Source: Pseudomonas putida
GTDB lineage: Bacteria; Pseudomonadota; Gammaproteobacteria; Pseudomonadales; Pseudomonadaceae
Direction of reading: 5' to 3'
Assembly (NCBI RefSeq): GCF_028682175.1
Contig: NZ_JANHKS010000006.1
Location: forward strand, 124,001-188,000
DNA length: 64,000 nt
The notes below the pieces were generated by a model that was not told the DNA's origin, did no database searches, and saw only the letters and a list, made by a program, of their open reading frames with translations. The number at the start of each line of letters is the position of its first letter. Within the stretch, counting starts at the first letter, position 1. Position numbers and translations under genes: made by a program. This document shows, piece by piece, positions 1-7,823 of this stretch.

Positions 1-528
1 TACCTGCTGCCGCTGGTGGAAGTGGTTGGCGGCAAGAATACTGCCCCAGAAGCCGTGCAGGCGGCGATCAAGGTTTACGAATCGCTGGGCATGCGCGCCC
101 TGCACGTGCGCAAGGAAGTGCCGGGGTTCATCGCCGACCGTCTGCTCGAAGCGCTGTGGCGCGAGGCGCTGCACCTGGTCAACGATGGCGTGGCGACCAC
201 CGGCGAAATCGACGATGCAATCCGCTTCGGCGCAGGCCTGCGCTGGTCGTTCATGGGCACCTTCCTGACCTACACCCTGGCGGGCGGCGATGCGGGCATG
301 CGTCACTTCATGGCGCAATTCGGGCCGGCGCTGCAATTGCCGTGGACCTACCTGCCAGCGCCTGAACTGACAAACAAACTGATCGACGACGTGGTCGAGG
401 GCACCAGCGAACAGCTCGGCACCCACAGCATCGCGGCGCTGGAACGCTATCGCGATGACTGCCTGCTGGCGGTGCTGGAGGCGGTGAAGAAGACCAAGCA
501 GAAGCATGGCATGGCGTTCGAGGACTGA
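1..528 (+). CDS. lcdH: L-carnitine dehydrogenase, C-terminal part (5' end outside window)
   Basis: Partial gene, open from base 1 in frame 1; the N-terminal NAD-binding Rossmann half lies outside the window. The visible 175 residues match the C-terminal helical domain of 3-hydroxyacyl-CoA dehydrogenase-type enzymes: a VEVVGGK strand, then [18 protein letters not shown], the conserved dimer/substrate helix. The family oxidises L-carnitine to 3-dehydrocarnitine with NAD+. The next gene is a hot-dog thioesterase of the kind that follows cdhA in the Pseudomonas carnitine operon, which supports the carnitine assignment over a generic beta-hydroxyacyl-CoA dehydrogenase. It ends in KHGMAFED, then TGA. 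A family A palindrome follows. Confidence 0.85.
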   Translation, partial: YLLPLVEVVGGKNTAPEAVQAAIKVYESLGMRALHVRKEVPGFIADRLLEALWREALHLVNDGVATTGEIDDAIRFGAGLRWSFMGTFLTYTLAGGDAGMRHFMAQFGPALQLPWTYLPAPELTNKLIDDVVEGTSEQLGTHSIAALERYRDDCLLAVLEAVKKTKQKHGMAFED

Positions 529-553
529 TCACTGTCCCGTGAAGGTTTACGAC

Positions 554-644
554 CGTAGCAGCACGGCTTGCCGGCGGGAGCGGTGTGTCTGTGACGAAGG
601 AGTCGCCTGATACACCGCTCCCGCCGGCAAGCCGTGCTGCTAGG
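554..644. repeat. REP-type palindrome, family A copy 1
   Basis: Two inverted arms, GTAGCAGCACGGCTTGCCGG and its complement, separated by about 40 bases that include GGTGTGTCTG. It lies between the carnitine dehydrogenase and thioesterase genes. Near-identical copies recur at eight other sites in the window, with a truncated arm at a tenth. Confidence 0.9.
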
Positions 645-670
645 GGCCTGATTTCGACAAGGAGATTTGC

Positions 671-1147
671 ATGCCCGCTCTGACCACCTACAAAACCCCG
701 ATCCTCCAGGACTGGGTGGACTACAACGGCCATCTGCGCGATGCGTTCTATCTGCTGATCTTCAGCTATGCCACCGACGCTTTCATGGACCGAATCGGCC
801 TGGCCAGCGACGACCGGGACGCCAGCGGCAACTCGCTGTTCACCCTGGAAGCACACATCAATTACCTGCACGAGGTGAAGCTCGGCGAAGAGGTCGAGGT
901 CCGTACGCAGATCGTCGCCCATGACCTCAAACGGGTTCAGCTCTATCACAGCCTGTACAAGGCAGGCGGCGATGAAGAACTGGCGGCCAGCGACCAGATG
1001 CTGCTGCACGTCGATCTGGCGGCAGGCCCGAAATCCGCACCATTCAGCGAGCATTCACTGGAAGCCCTACGGGTGCTCGCTGAAGCGCAGCACGACCAAC
1101 CGGCCCCGACCTACACCGGTCGCACCATCGGTTTGCCGAAAAAGTAG
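671..1147 (+). CDS. cdhB: betainyl-CoA thioesterase (hot-dog fold)
   Basis: 158-residue hot-dog thioesterase. The N-terminal segment DWVDYNGHLRDAFYL carries the D-x-x-x-x-x-H arrangement of 4-hydroxybenzoyl-CoA-type thioesterases, followed by the long central helix and the EVKLGEEVEVRTQI strand. After carnitine dehydrogenase, carnitine catabolism forms betainyl-CoA, which this enzyme is expected to hydrolyse to glycine betaine and CoA. The start is supported by AAGGAG seven bases upstream. The TAG stop codon (1145-1147) lies inside the left arm of the following REP palindrome, so the C-terminus (GLPKK) ends at the repeat boundary. Function is inferred from the family and the neighbouring gene. 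Confidence 0.82.
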   Translation: MPALTTYKTPILQDWVDYNGHLRDAFYLLIFSYATDAFMDRIGLASDDRDASGNSLFTLEAHINYLHEVKLGEEVEVRTQIVAHDLKRVQLYHSLYKAGGDEELAASDQMLLHVDLAAGPKSAPFSEHSLEALRVLAEAQHDQPAPTYTGRTIGLPKK

Positions 1148-1209
1148 CAGCACGGCTTGCCGGCGGGAGCGAACATGAGGGCGTCCCCGCCGGCAAGCCG
1201 GACTGCTAC
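1144..1209. repeat. REP-type palindrome, family A copy 2
   Basis: Short-loop copy of family A: arm GTAGCAGCACGGCTTGCCGG, loop GAGCGAACATGAGGGCGTCC, then the complementary arm ending GGACTGCTAC. Its first bases contain the stop codon of the thioesterase gene. Confidence 0.9.
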
Positions 1210-1216
1210 AGGCCAG

Positions 1217-2485
1217 CTACGCAGCCACGCGCTTCCCAGGCACAGCGGGCACCACACTGACGCCCGGCTCGTCATCCAGCTTGATGAACATCGCCAGCCC
1301 CGGCCCCAGCAACACCACCACGATCGAAGCCGAAAACGCCGCCATCCAGTTGGTCCCCGTCACATCCAATAGCCAGCCGATCACCACCGGCGACACCGCC
1401 CCCGCCACTGCCATGCCGAAAAAGGTGCAGGCGCTTGATGTCGCGGAATGCTCATGGGACACCTCGGTGCCGATCACCCACAGCGGCGAGTCCGCCAGTT
1501 CCGAGCAGAAGAACGAAAAGCTCAAGCCCGCTGCGCAGATGTAGATGTTTTGCGTGAACATGAGCGGGATGAGCCCGATGATCGACGCCAGAAAGCCAAA
1601 GATGATCAAGTCCCTGCGCGAGCGCAGCTTGTTGCCCGTCACTTTGAAGCGCCAGTCCGAGAGCATCCCGCCGACGGCTGTTCCGACGGTCCCGCCTAAC
1701 AGCACGAATGTGGAAAACAGCGCAGTTTTCGACAGATCCATGCCGTAACGCTGTGTGAAAAACGACGGAATCCAGTTCAGAAAGAACCACAACACCCAGC
1801 CATGACAGAAACAGGTCGCAGCAGCCGGCCAGACCTTGCGCAGCATCGTCGGCCAGTGCACCGGCGCCGGTGCCCGAACGGGCTCCATGACGACGGCCTC
1901 GACCTGCTTCTTCGACTCGCCGAGAATGAAATACATGGCGAACATGTAGATCAGGGTCAGCACGCCCAGGATGATGAAGGCCGCGCGCCAGGAGAACTGC
2001 AGGATCAGGAAGGTCACGATCAGCGGCGCCAGGGCATTGGCCAGCCGTCCTGACGCATGCATCACGCCTTGGGCGGTGCCGCGCTGGGTGATCGGAATGG
2101 CCCGCGCGATCATCCGTGCAGCGGTTGGATAGATCGGCGCTTCGCCTACGCCTACCACGAATCGGGCGATGACCAGCACGATTAACCCGCTGACCAGGCC
2201 TGTGGCAATGGTCGCCACTGACCAGATCACGCCATACAGCAGCATCGCCTTGCGGGAGCCGATTCGGTCGCTGAGCCAGCCGCCGGGGATCATGAAGCAG
2301 CTGTAGGCCACCGCGAAGGCCGAGAACATCATGCCCAGGTTGGTGTTGCTGAAGCCCAGTTCCTTGCTGATGGTGGGAGCGGCGACCGCCAGGTTGGTGC
2401 GGTCGACGTACATGATGAAAGCCATCACGCAAAGCAACACGAAGGTCAGTGTCGCCCTGCGCTTTTGCGCATGAGTCGGTAACAT
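1217..2485 (-). CDS. MFS transporter, anion:cation symporter type
   Basis: 422-residue inner-membrane transporter with about twelve hydrophobic segments. The first loop has the MFS signature (GGWLSDRIGSRKAML, about residues 67-81), and the N-terminus has the MYVDRTNL motif typical of the hexuronate/galactonate/phthalate (ACS) subfamily. I prefer the ATG at 2485, preceded by AGGTGG; a GTG nine bases further upstream is possible. It is the last gene of a minus-strand group with a PdxA2-like dehydrogenase and a dehalogenase-like hydrolase, so it probably imports the acid those enzymes degrade. The substrate cannot be read from the sequence. Confidence 0.85.
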   Translation of the reverse strand: MLPTHAQKRRATLTFVLLCVMAFIMYVDRTNLAVAAPTISKELGFSNTNLGMMFSAFAVAYSCFMIPGGWLSDRIGSRKAMLLYGVIWSVATIATGLVSGLIVLVIARFVVGVGEAPIYPTAARMIARAIPITQRGTAQGVMHASGRLANALAPLIVTFLILQFSWRAAFIILGVLTLIYMFAMYFILGESKKQVEAVVMEPVRAPAPVHWPTMLRKVWPAAATCFCHGWVLWFFLNWIPSFFTQRYGMDLSKTALFSTFVLLGGTVGTAVGGMLSDWRFKVTGNKLRSRRDLIIFGFLASIIGLIPLMFTQNIYICAAGLSFSFFCSELADSPLWVIGTEVSHEHSATSSACTFFGMAVAGAVSPVVIGWLLDVTGTNWMAAFSASIVVVLLGPGLAMFIKLDDEPGVSVVPAVPGKRVAA

Positions 2486-2576
2486 TTTTTCCACCTGTTC
2501 TTGTCTTTATCGTGGAACGAGCGGTCCTCCCGGCGTGGGTCAGACCGCTCGCGTCGCTACTGCATACGACTGCGAC

Positions 2577-3455
2577 TTACTTGAAGAAGCCCTGCAACAC
2601 CTCGTAGGTCTCGTCGGGGCATTCTTCCTGCAGGTAATGACCTGAGGGCACGGTGGCCGTCTGCACGATGTTGGTCGCGTAACGGCCCCAGACTTCTGCG
2701 GCGTTGTGGTTGCGACCCACGCCGCCCTTCTCACCCCACACAATCAACGATGGCGTGTGGACCTTGCGCCCTGCGTCGAAGTCGGCGGTGTCCATGTCCA
2801 GATCGATCCCGAAGGTTGCCCGGTAGTCTTCGCACATGGCGTGAGTGGTGGCCGGGTTCTTGATGCAGCGAATGTAATCGGCCAGCGCCTCGGGACCGAA
2901 GAAGCTGGTGCCCTGCGCGGTTTTGGAGAGTTTGCGCAGGATGAAGAACTCGGGGTCCATGTCCATCATCCGCTCAGGCGTCGGGTAATCCTGAGCCATG
3001 AAGAACCAGTGCCAGGAAAACTTGCCCCACTGCCGGGTAACGTTGTTGAGCAAGTGATGCTGCGGCAGCATGTCGACAAAGCCCGCTTTGAGCACCTTTT
3101 CCGGGTGATCCAGGCACATGCGATGCAACACGCGGGCGCCGCGGTCGTGGCCTGCGGCGTTAAACTGCTCGAAGCCCAGCGACTGCATGACCTCGACCTG
3201 ATCCTGCGCCATGGCGCGGAACGAGTAATCGGAATGATCGCCCCCGCCTTCGGGTTTGGAGCTGTCGCCGTAGCCGCGCAGGTCGGTGCAGACGACGGTG
3301 AAATCCCTGGCCAGGCGCGGTGCGATCTTGTGCCAGGACAGGTGATTGAACGGGTTGCCGTGCATCAGCAACAGGGGTGGGCCTTCGCCGCCCACAACCG
3401 TGACGATCTCGGCGCCGCTGGTTTTGACGGTGGTTTTGGTGAAATTCTCGAACAT
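2577..3455 (-). CDS. alpha/beta hydrolase, haloacetate (fluoroacetate) dehalogenase-like
   Basis: 292-residue alpha/beta hydrolase. The nucleophile elbow is GHDRGAR (Asp104), with Asp128 in GFVDMLP and His273 in SGHYLQEE completing a triad. Arg105 and Arg108, His149-Trp150 (SWHWFFMA) and Tyr211 (DYRATF) occupy the same order and nearly the same spacing as the carboxylate- and fluoride-binding residues of the Rhodopseudomonas fluoroacetate dehalogenase (Asp110, Arg111, Arg114, Asp134, His155, Trp156, Tyr219, His280, from memory of that enzyme). An Asp nucleophile fits dehalogenases and epoxide hydrolases; the Arg pair and His-Trp-Tyr set favour haloacetate. It lies between the PdxA2-like gene (71 bp upstream) and the MFS gene (about 90 bp downstream). 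The natural substrate is unknown. Confidence 0.8.
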   Translation of the reverse strand: MFENFTKTTVKTSGAEIVTVVGGEGPPLLLMHGNPFNHLSWHKIAPRLARDFTVVCTDLRGYGDSSKPEGGGDHSDYSFRAMAQDQVEVMQSLGFEQFNAAGHDRGARVLHRMCLDHPEKVLKAGFVDMLPQHHLLNNVTRQWGKFSWHWFFMAQDYPTPERMMDMDPEFFILRKLSKTAQGTSFFGPEALADYIRCIKNPATTHAMCEDYRATFGIDLDMDTADFDAGRKVHTPSLIVWGEKGGVGRNHNAAEVWGRYATNIVQTATVPSGHYLQEECPDETYEVLQGFFK

Positions 3456-3526
3456 ATCGCCAGCCTCTTTATCGGTTTTATTCTTGAGTACGAACGTCCT
3501 TTACCAACCGGGTGAATTCCCTGTCC

Positions 3527-4546
3527 TTATGCGGTGGCCACCTCGCGCTTGAGCTTGCGGGCGGCGGCGTTGTCCGTGGCCACGCGAAAGGCTGCGGCCA
3601 TCGCGCCCACGTCCGCCTTGCCGGTGCCGACGATGTCGTAGGCCACGCCATGGGCGGGGGTCGCGTAGACCGTTTTCAAACCGCCGGTCAGGGTCACGCC
3701 TTGGGAGAAGCCGAGCAGCTTGGTCGCGATCTGGCCCTGGTCGTGGTACATGATCACCACCGCGTCGAAATCGCCGTTGCGCGCCTTGATGAACACGGTG
3801 TCGGAGGGGAATGGCCCCTCGCTGGCCAAGCCCCTGGCGCGCAGCTTTTCCAGGGTCGGGCGGATGATCGTGATCTCTTCGTCTCCGAACAGGCCGTTCT
3901 CGCCGTTGTGCGGGTTGAGCGCGGCAACGCCAATGCGCGGGGTGGGATTGCCGAGCGCCTTCAAGGTGTCGTGAGCCAGTTGCAGTGCGCCTTCGATGCG
4001 ATCCGGCTGGACCATATCGACGGCTTTGCGCAAGGCAACATGGGATGTGACACGAAAGGTGGAAAACTGCGGGATGATGTTCACTTCGCCGAAGTAGCCG
4101 ACATGATCGGTCCAGGCGGCGAACATCTGATGCTCGTCGTGATAATTCCAGCCGCCGCGATGCAGGCCTGCCTTGTTCAGCGGTGCGAAGCAGATGCCAT
4201 CCAGTTCGCCAGCCAGTGCAAGGTCAGTCATCACTTTGAGGGTTTCGCCGGTCAGGCGGCCAGATTCGGCGTTGACCTGACCACGCTCGAACAACGAAGG
4301 GTCGACGTTGTGCAGATCCAGCAGGGGGACCGCTTCGCTGCTGTGGTCGGCGTCGCTCAAGGTCGGGATGACGGTGTAGGGAATTGTCAGGCCCGCATCG
4401 CGCATCCCCAGCTTCAGGACACGCTCGTCGCCGATGATCACCACGTCAGCCCGCTCACGCGCCTGGGGTGTCGACAACAGCTTGACCACCAGCTCCGGGC
4501 CGATGCCAGTGACATCACCGAGCATAAGTCCAATCAAAGGCTTCAT
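3527..4546 (-). CDS. pdxA2: PdxA2-like 4-phospho-threonate/hydroxythreonine dehydrogenase
   Basis: 339 residues, starting at the ATG at 4546 behind GGAGAA (MKPLIGLMLGDVTGIGPELV). PdxA-family enzymes are metal- and NAD-dependent and act on C4 4-phosphates. Three metal-binding His regions are visible: SHVALRK, MYHDQG and TPAHGVAYD. True PdxA works in vitamin B6 synthesis; PdxA2 paralogues oxidise and decarboxylate 4-phospho-D-threonate or D-erythronate to dihydroxyacetone phosphate. The catabolic neighbours and the divergent YHDEHQMFA segment favour PdxA2. No dedicated threonate kinase is adjacent; the only DUF1537 kinase in the window is in the L-threonate operon near 20.6 kb. It is the first gene of its operon. 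Confidence 0.8.
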   Translation of the reverse strand: MKPLIGLMLGDVTGIGPELVVKLLSTPQARERADVVIIGDERVLKLGMRDAGLTIPYTVIPTLSDADHSSEAVPLLDLHNVDPSLFERGQVNAESGRLTGETLKVMTDLALAGELDGICFAPLNKAGLHRGGWNYHDEHQMFAAWTDHVGYFGEVNIIPQFSTFRVTSHVALRKAVDMVQPDRIEGALQLAHDTLKALGNPTPRIGVAALNPHNGENGLFGDEEITIIRPTLEKLRARGLASEGPFPSDTVFIKARNGDFDAVVIMYHDQGQIATKLLGFSQGVTLTGGLKTVYATPAHGVAYDIVGTGKADVGAMAAAFRVATDNAAARKLKREVATA

Positions 4547-4716
4547 CAGGTGTTCTCCGGTCGGGTTTTGTTTTTGTAGTGATCCCCATCCTAGTCCTGC
4601 CCCCGTTCGCAACAACGTGCAAAACGTGGCCGGGCAATTCACGGAGTGTGGTTTTGAGCTCACTCCCACTTGTCCAGGTAACAGCGAGGGCACATTCAAT
4701 GGCCAGATCCCGGGCA

Positions 4717-4744
4717 CAAAAAAGCCCGCATCGCTGCGGGCTCT
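4717..4744 (-). terminator. rho-independent terminator of fba
   Basis: On the minus strand, the stem AGCCCGCA / TGCGGGCT with a four-base loop is followed by a run of T (the + strand shows AAAAAA at 4718-4723). It lies 30 bp past the aldolase stop codon. The rest of 4547-4773 holds the upstream region of the pdxA2-like gene and no gene. Confidence 0.85.
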
Positions 4745-4773
4745 TTCTTGCCGATGAACCGATCAAATAATGA

Positions 4774-5838
4774 TCAGTTGACCTTGGCGTTCAACTCGCC
4801 TTTGGCATAACGCTCGAACATGCGCTCCAGGGAGATCGGTTTGATCTTCGAAGCGTTGCCTGCGGTGCCGAAGGCTTCGTAACGGGCGATGCAGACGTCG
4901 CGCATGGCCGAAACGGTCTTGGCCAGGTATTTACGCGGGTCGAACTCGCTCGGGTTCTTGGCCATGAATTCGCGGATGGCACCGGTGGACGCCAGACGCA
5001 GGTCAGTGTCGATGTTGACCTTGCGCACGCCGTGCTTGATGCCTTCAACGATTTCCTCGACCGGCACGCCGTAGGTTTCCTTGATGTCGCCGCCGAACTC
5101 GTTGATGATTTTCAGCCATTCCTGAGGAACGGACGAAGAACCGTGCATCACCAGGTGGGTGTTCGGAATGCGTTTGTGGATTTCCTTGATGCGCTCGATC
5201 GCCAAGATGTCGCCGGTAGGCGGCTTGGTGAACTTGTAAGCACCGTGGCTGGTGCCGATGGCGATGGCCAGGGCATCAACGTTGGTCTTCTTCACGAAGT
5301 CAGCGGCTTCTTCAGGGTCGGTCAGCATCTGGCTGTGATCCAGCACGCCTTCGGCGCCAACGCCGTCTTCTTCGCCGGCCATGCCGGTTTCCAGCGAGCC
5401 CAGAACACCCAGCTCACCTTCTACCGAAACGCCGCAGGCGTGGGCCATGGCGACTACGCGCTGGGTCACGTCAACGTTGTATTCGTAGGTGGTCGGGGTC
5501 TTGCCGTCGACGCCCAGCGAGCCGTCCATCATCACCGAGCTGAAGCCCAGTTGCATGGAGCGCTGGCAGATGTCAGGGCTGGTGCCGTGGTCCTGGTGCA
5601 TGACCACCGGGATGTGCGGGAATTCTTCGATTGCCGCCAGGATCAGGTGACGCAGGAACGGGGCGCCTGCGTATTTACGCGCACCGGCCGAAGCCTGAAC
5701 GATCACCGGGGAATCGGTCTTGTCGGCCGCTTCCATAATGGCGCGCATCTGTTCCAGGTTGTTCACGTTGAATGCCGGAACGCCATAACCGAATTCGGCT
5801 GCGTGGTCCAACATCTGGCGCATGCTGATAAGTGCCAT
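4774..5838 (-). CDS. fba: class II fructose-bisphosphate aldolase
   Basis: 354 residues, starting at [19 protein letters not shown]; longer upstream starts add residues with no family match. The Zn-dependent aldolase interconverts fructose-1,6-bisphosphate with glyceraldehyde-3-phosphate and dihydroxyacetone phosphate. Visible motifs are [12 protein letters not shown], holding the catalytic Asp and Zn-ligand His, [10 protein letters not shown], and [12 protein letters not shown], followed by [15 protein letters not shown] with a further metal-ligand His. It is the last gene of the tkt-epd-pgk-fba run on the minus strand and ends at a clear terminator. Pseudomonads that lack 6-phosphofructokinase use this enzyme mainly for gluconeogenesis. 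Confidence 0.97.
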   Translation of the reverse strand: MALISMRQMLDHAAEFGYGVPAFNVNNLEQMRAIMEAADKTDSPVIVQASAGARKYAGAPFLRHLILAAIEEFPHIPVVMHQDHGTSPDICQRSMQLGFSSVMMDGSLGVDGKTPTTYEYNVDVTQRVVAMAHACGVSVEGELGVLGSLETGMAGEEDGVGAEGVLDHSQMLTDPEEAADFVKKTNVDALAIAIGTSHGAYKFTKPPTGDILAIERIKEIHKRIPNTHLVMHGSSSVPQEWLKIINEFGGDIKETYGVPVEEIVEGIKHGVRKVNIDTDLRLASTGAIREFMAKNPSEFDPRKYLAKTVSAMRDVCIARYEAFGTAGNASKIKPISLERMFERYAKGELNAKVN

Positions 5839-5962
5839 TGTCTGTCTCTCTCCCGGTAGGGTCGTTAATCGCGTGTGCCTGCCGTAACGGCAGCTCTTCA
5901 AATTATAGGGGCGCGCGGCAAAGGCGGCGCCCGGTGTTGCATCGTTCGAACCGCCAGGTGCC

Positions 5963-6286
5963 TTATGGCGCCTTGCAGCCGCGACCGATCAAATCGTTGG
6001 TAGCGTCCCAGTAGACCAGGCCTTCGCTGCCTTTGTTGTCGAACGCCAGTACGCCGTTGCTGTAAAGCGCGCCGGAAGCACCGGGCGCTGCCTGCAAGCG
6101 GAACACCTGCTCGCTCTGGTTCAGGCGTACATCGACCTCTTTCTTCGCAGGGTCGGCGTAGCGCCAGTAAACCTCGGCCTTGCTGTCACAGACCCAGTGG
6201 GTCCAGGCAGCGGCCGGTTCGGAAGCCTTCATGCTGGCACAACCGCCCAGCAGCATCAGTGTCGCAAGGGCAATCAAGCCTTTCAT
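5963..6286 (-). CDS. MliC-family lipoprotein (C-type lysozyme inhibitor)
   Basis: 107-residue lipoprotein. The start ATG at 6286 follows AGGAG; a GTG two codons upstream overlaps that ribosome-binding site and is rejected. The signal peptide ends in a lipobox LLGGCAS, so the Cys is lipidated. The mature part has two Cys (HWVCDSK and GRGCKAP) that can form a disulfide, and the MliC motif region [19 protein letters not shown], which in characterised members plugs the lysozyme active site. The predicted location is the periplasmic face of the outer membrane. It sits between a second small lipoprotein and fba, an unexpected place for an envelope-defence gene. Confidence 0.78.
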   Translation of the reverse strand: MKGLIALATLMLLGGCASMKASEPAAAWTHWVCDSKAEVYWRYADPAKKEVDVRLNQSEQVFRLQAAPGASGALYSNGVLAFDNKGSEGLVYWDATNDLIGRGCKAP

Positions 6287-6385
6287 TACCACTCCTGGAT
6301 CCCCTGCCGGACGCGACTCGCGTCAACGCCCGGTAAGTCTGGGGCCGTTCTGTTTCAGATGCACCCTGGCGCCGTCAGTTCAGAT

Positions 6386-6613
6386 TCAGCGACAGGCTAC
6401 AGGTCCCACGGCGGGCATGAAATCGTACTTTTCCCAGACTTCAGGACCGCCACGCTTGTAAACGATCGGTACGGTTTCAGCCTGCCAGCCAGCCTGATAG
6501 CAGCTGACCTGAAGCTGTTCCGGCGCGCCGTTGAGCGCCGTCTGGGCTTCAGGCTTGCTTGCGCAGCCGACCAGCAAACCCGCCATGATTAACAGCGGTA
6601 ATGGCTTGACCAT
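6386..6613 (-). CDS. small lipoprotein of unknown function
   Basis: 75 residues, starting at the ATG at 6613 behind GAAGGGG. A signal peptide ends in the lipobox LLVGCASK (lipidated Cys17). The mature chain of about 58 residues contains two further Cys (VSCYQAGW and VACR), a likely disulfide, and YKRGGPEVWEKYDF. I do not recognise the family. It follows pgk by 28 bp and precedes the MliC-like gene, so it is probably cotranscribed with the central-carbon genes. P. aeruginosa also has small hypothetical genes at this position. Confidence 0.7.
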   Translation of the reverse strand: MVKPLPLLIMAGLLVGCASKPEAQTALNGAPEQLQVSCYQAGWQAETVPIVYKRGGPEVWEKYDFMPAVGPVACR

Positions 6614-6641
6614 GTCATTCCCCTTCACCACGGCCTGATAT

Positions 6642-7805
6642 TCAGGCCTTGGCGCGTTGTTCCAGAACTTCCACGGCAGGCAATACCTTGCCCTCGACGA
6701 ACTCGAGGAACGCGCCGCCACCGGTGGAGATGTAGGAGATTTTCTCGCCCACAGCGTATTTGTCGATGGCTGCCAGAGTATCGCCGCCACCGGCGATGGA
6801 GAATGCCGAGCTGTCGGCAATCGCCTGGGCCAGCACTTTGGTGCCATTGCCGAACTGGTCGAATTCGAACACGCCGACCGGGCCGTTCCACAGGATAGTC
6901 CTGGAAGATTTCAACAAGTCGGCGAAGTGTCCGGCGGTTTTCGGACCGATGTCCAGAATCATGTCGTCGTCGGCCACGTCGGCGATCAGTTTGACAGTGG
7001 CTTCTGCATCCTGGGCGAATGCCTTGGCAACCACAACGTCAACCGGCAGCGGCACGCTGACCTTGGCGGCGATGGCGCGGGCGGTGTCCAGCAGGTCTGG
7101 CTCGTACAGCGACTTGCCGACCTTGTGGCCAGCAGCGGCCAGGAAGGTGTTGGCGATGCCGCCACCGACGATCAACTGGTCGCACTTCTCGCTCAGGCTG
7201 TTGAGCACGTCCAGCTTGGTGGAAACCTTGGAGCCGGCAACGATGGCGGCCATTGGCTTGGCCGGGTTGCCCAGGGCCTTGCCCAGTGCTTCCAGCTCGG
7301 CGGCCAGCAGCGGGCCTGCAGCCGCGACCTTGGCAAATTTTGCCACGCCGTGGGTCGAGCCCTCGGCGCGGTGAGCAGTGCCGAAAGCGTCCATCACGAA
7401 GACGTCGCAGAGAGCGGCGTACTTCTGCGCCAGCTCGTCGGCGTTCTTTTTCTCGCCCTTGTTGAAGCGCACGTTTTCGAACAGCACGATGTCGCCGGCC
7501 TTGACCTCGACGCCGTCCAGATACTCGGCGATGAGCGGCACTTCGCGACCCAGGGCCTTGCTCAGGTAGTCGGCCACCGGCTTGAGGCTGTTCTCGGCCG
7601 AGAACTCGCCTTCGGTCGGGCGACCCAGGTGCGAGCAGACCATGACAGCCGCGCCTTTCTCCAGCGCCAGCTTGATGGTCGGAAGCGATGCCAGGATGCG
7701 TGCGTCGCTGGTGACGACACCATCCTTGACCGGAACGTTGAGGTCTTCGCGGATCAGTACGCGCTTACCTTGCAGATCGAGGTCGGTCATCTTCAACACG
7801 GTCAT
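6642..7805 (-). CDS. pgk: phosphoglycerate kinase
   Basis: 387 residues, full length for bacterial Pgk. The enzyme transfers phosphate between 1,3-bisphosphoglycerate and ADP in the cytoplasm. Visible are the N-terminal substrate-binding segment [11 protein letters not shown], the arginine/histidine segment [10 protein letters not shown], the lysine segment [14 protein letters not shown], and the nucleotide-binding C-terminus [15 protein letters not shown]. The ATG at 7805 follows AGGAACACC; an internal ATG five codons on is an alternative. It lies 18 bp after epd and is part of the tkt-epd-pgk-fba run. Confidence 0.97.
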   Translation of the reverse strand: MTVLKMTDLDLQGKRVLIREDLNVPVKDGVVTSDARILASLPTIKLALEKGAAVMVCSHLGRPTEGEFSAENSLKPVADYLSKALGREVPLIAEYLDGVEVKAGDIVLFENVRFNKGEKKNADELAQKYAALCDVFVMDAFGTAHRAEGSTHGVAKFAKVAAAGPLLAAELEALGKALGNPAKPMAAIVAGSKVSTKLDVLNSLSEKCDQLIVGGGIANTFLAAAGHKVGKSLYEPDLLDTARAIAAKVSVPLPVDVVVAKAFAQDAEATVKLIADVADDDMILDIGPKTAGHFADLLKSSRTILWNGPVGVFEFDQFGNGTKVLAQAIADSSAFSIAGGGDTLAAIDKYAVGEKISYISTGGGAFLEFVEGKVLPAVEVLEQRAKA

Positions 7806-7823
7806 GAGGTGTTCCTGTGTTTA

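Noticed and set aside
553..645. Dispersed palindromes as a CRISPR array or integron attC sites
   Set aside because: Copies are single, kilobases apart, without regular spacers or cassette genes; they fit REP/BIME-type intergenic repeats.
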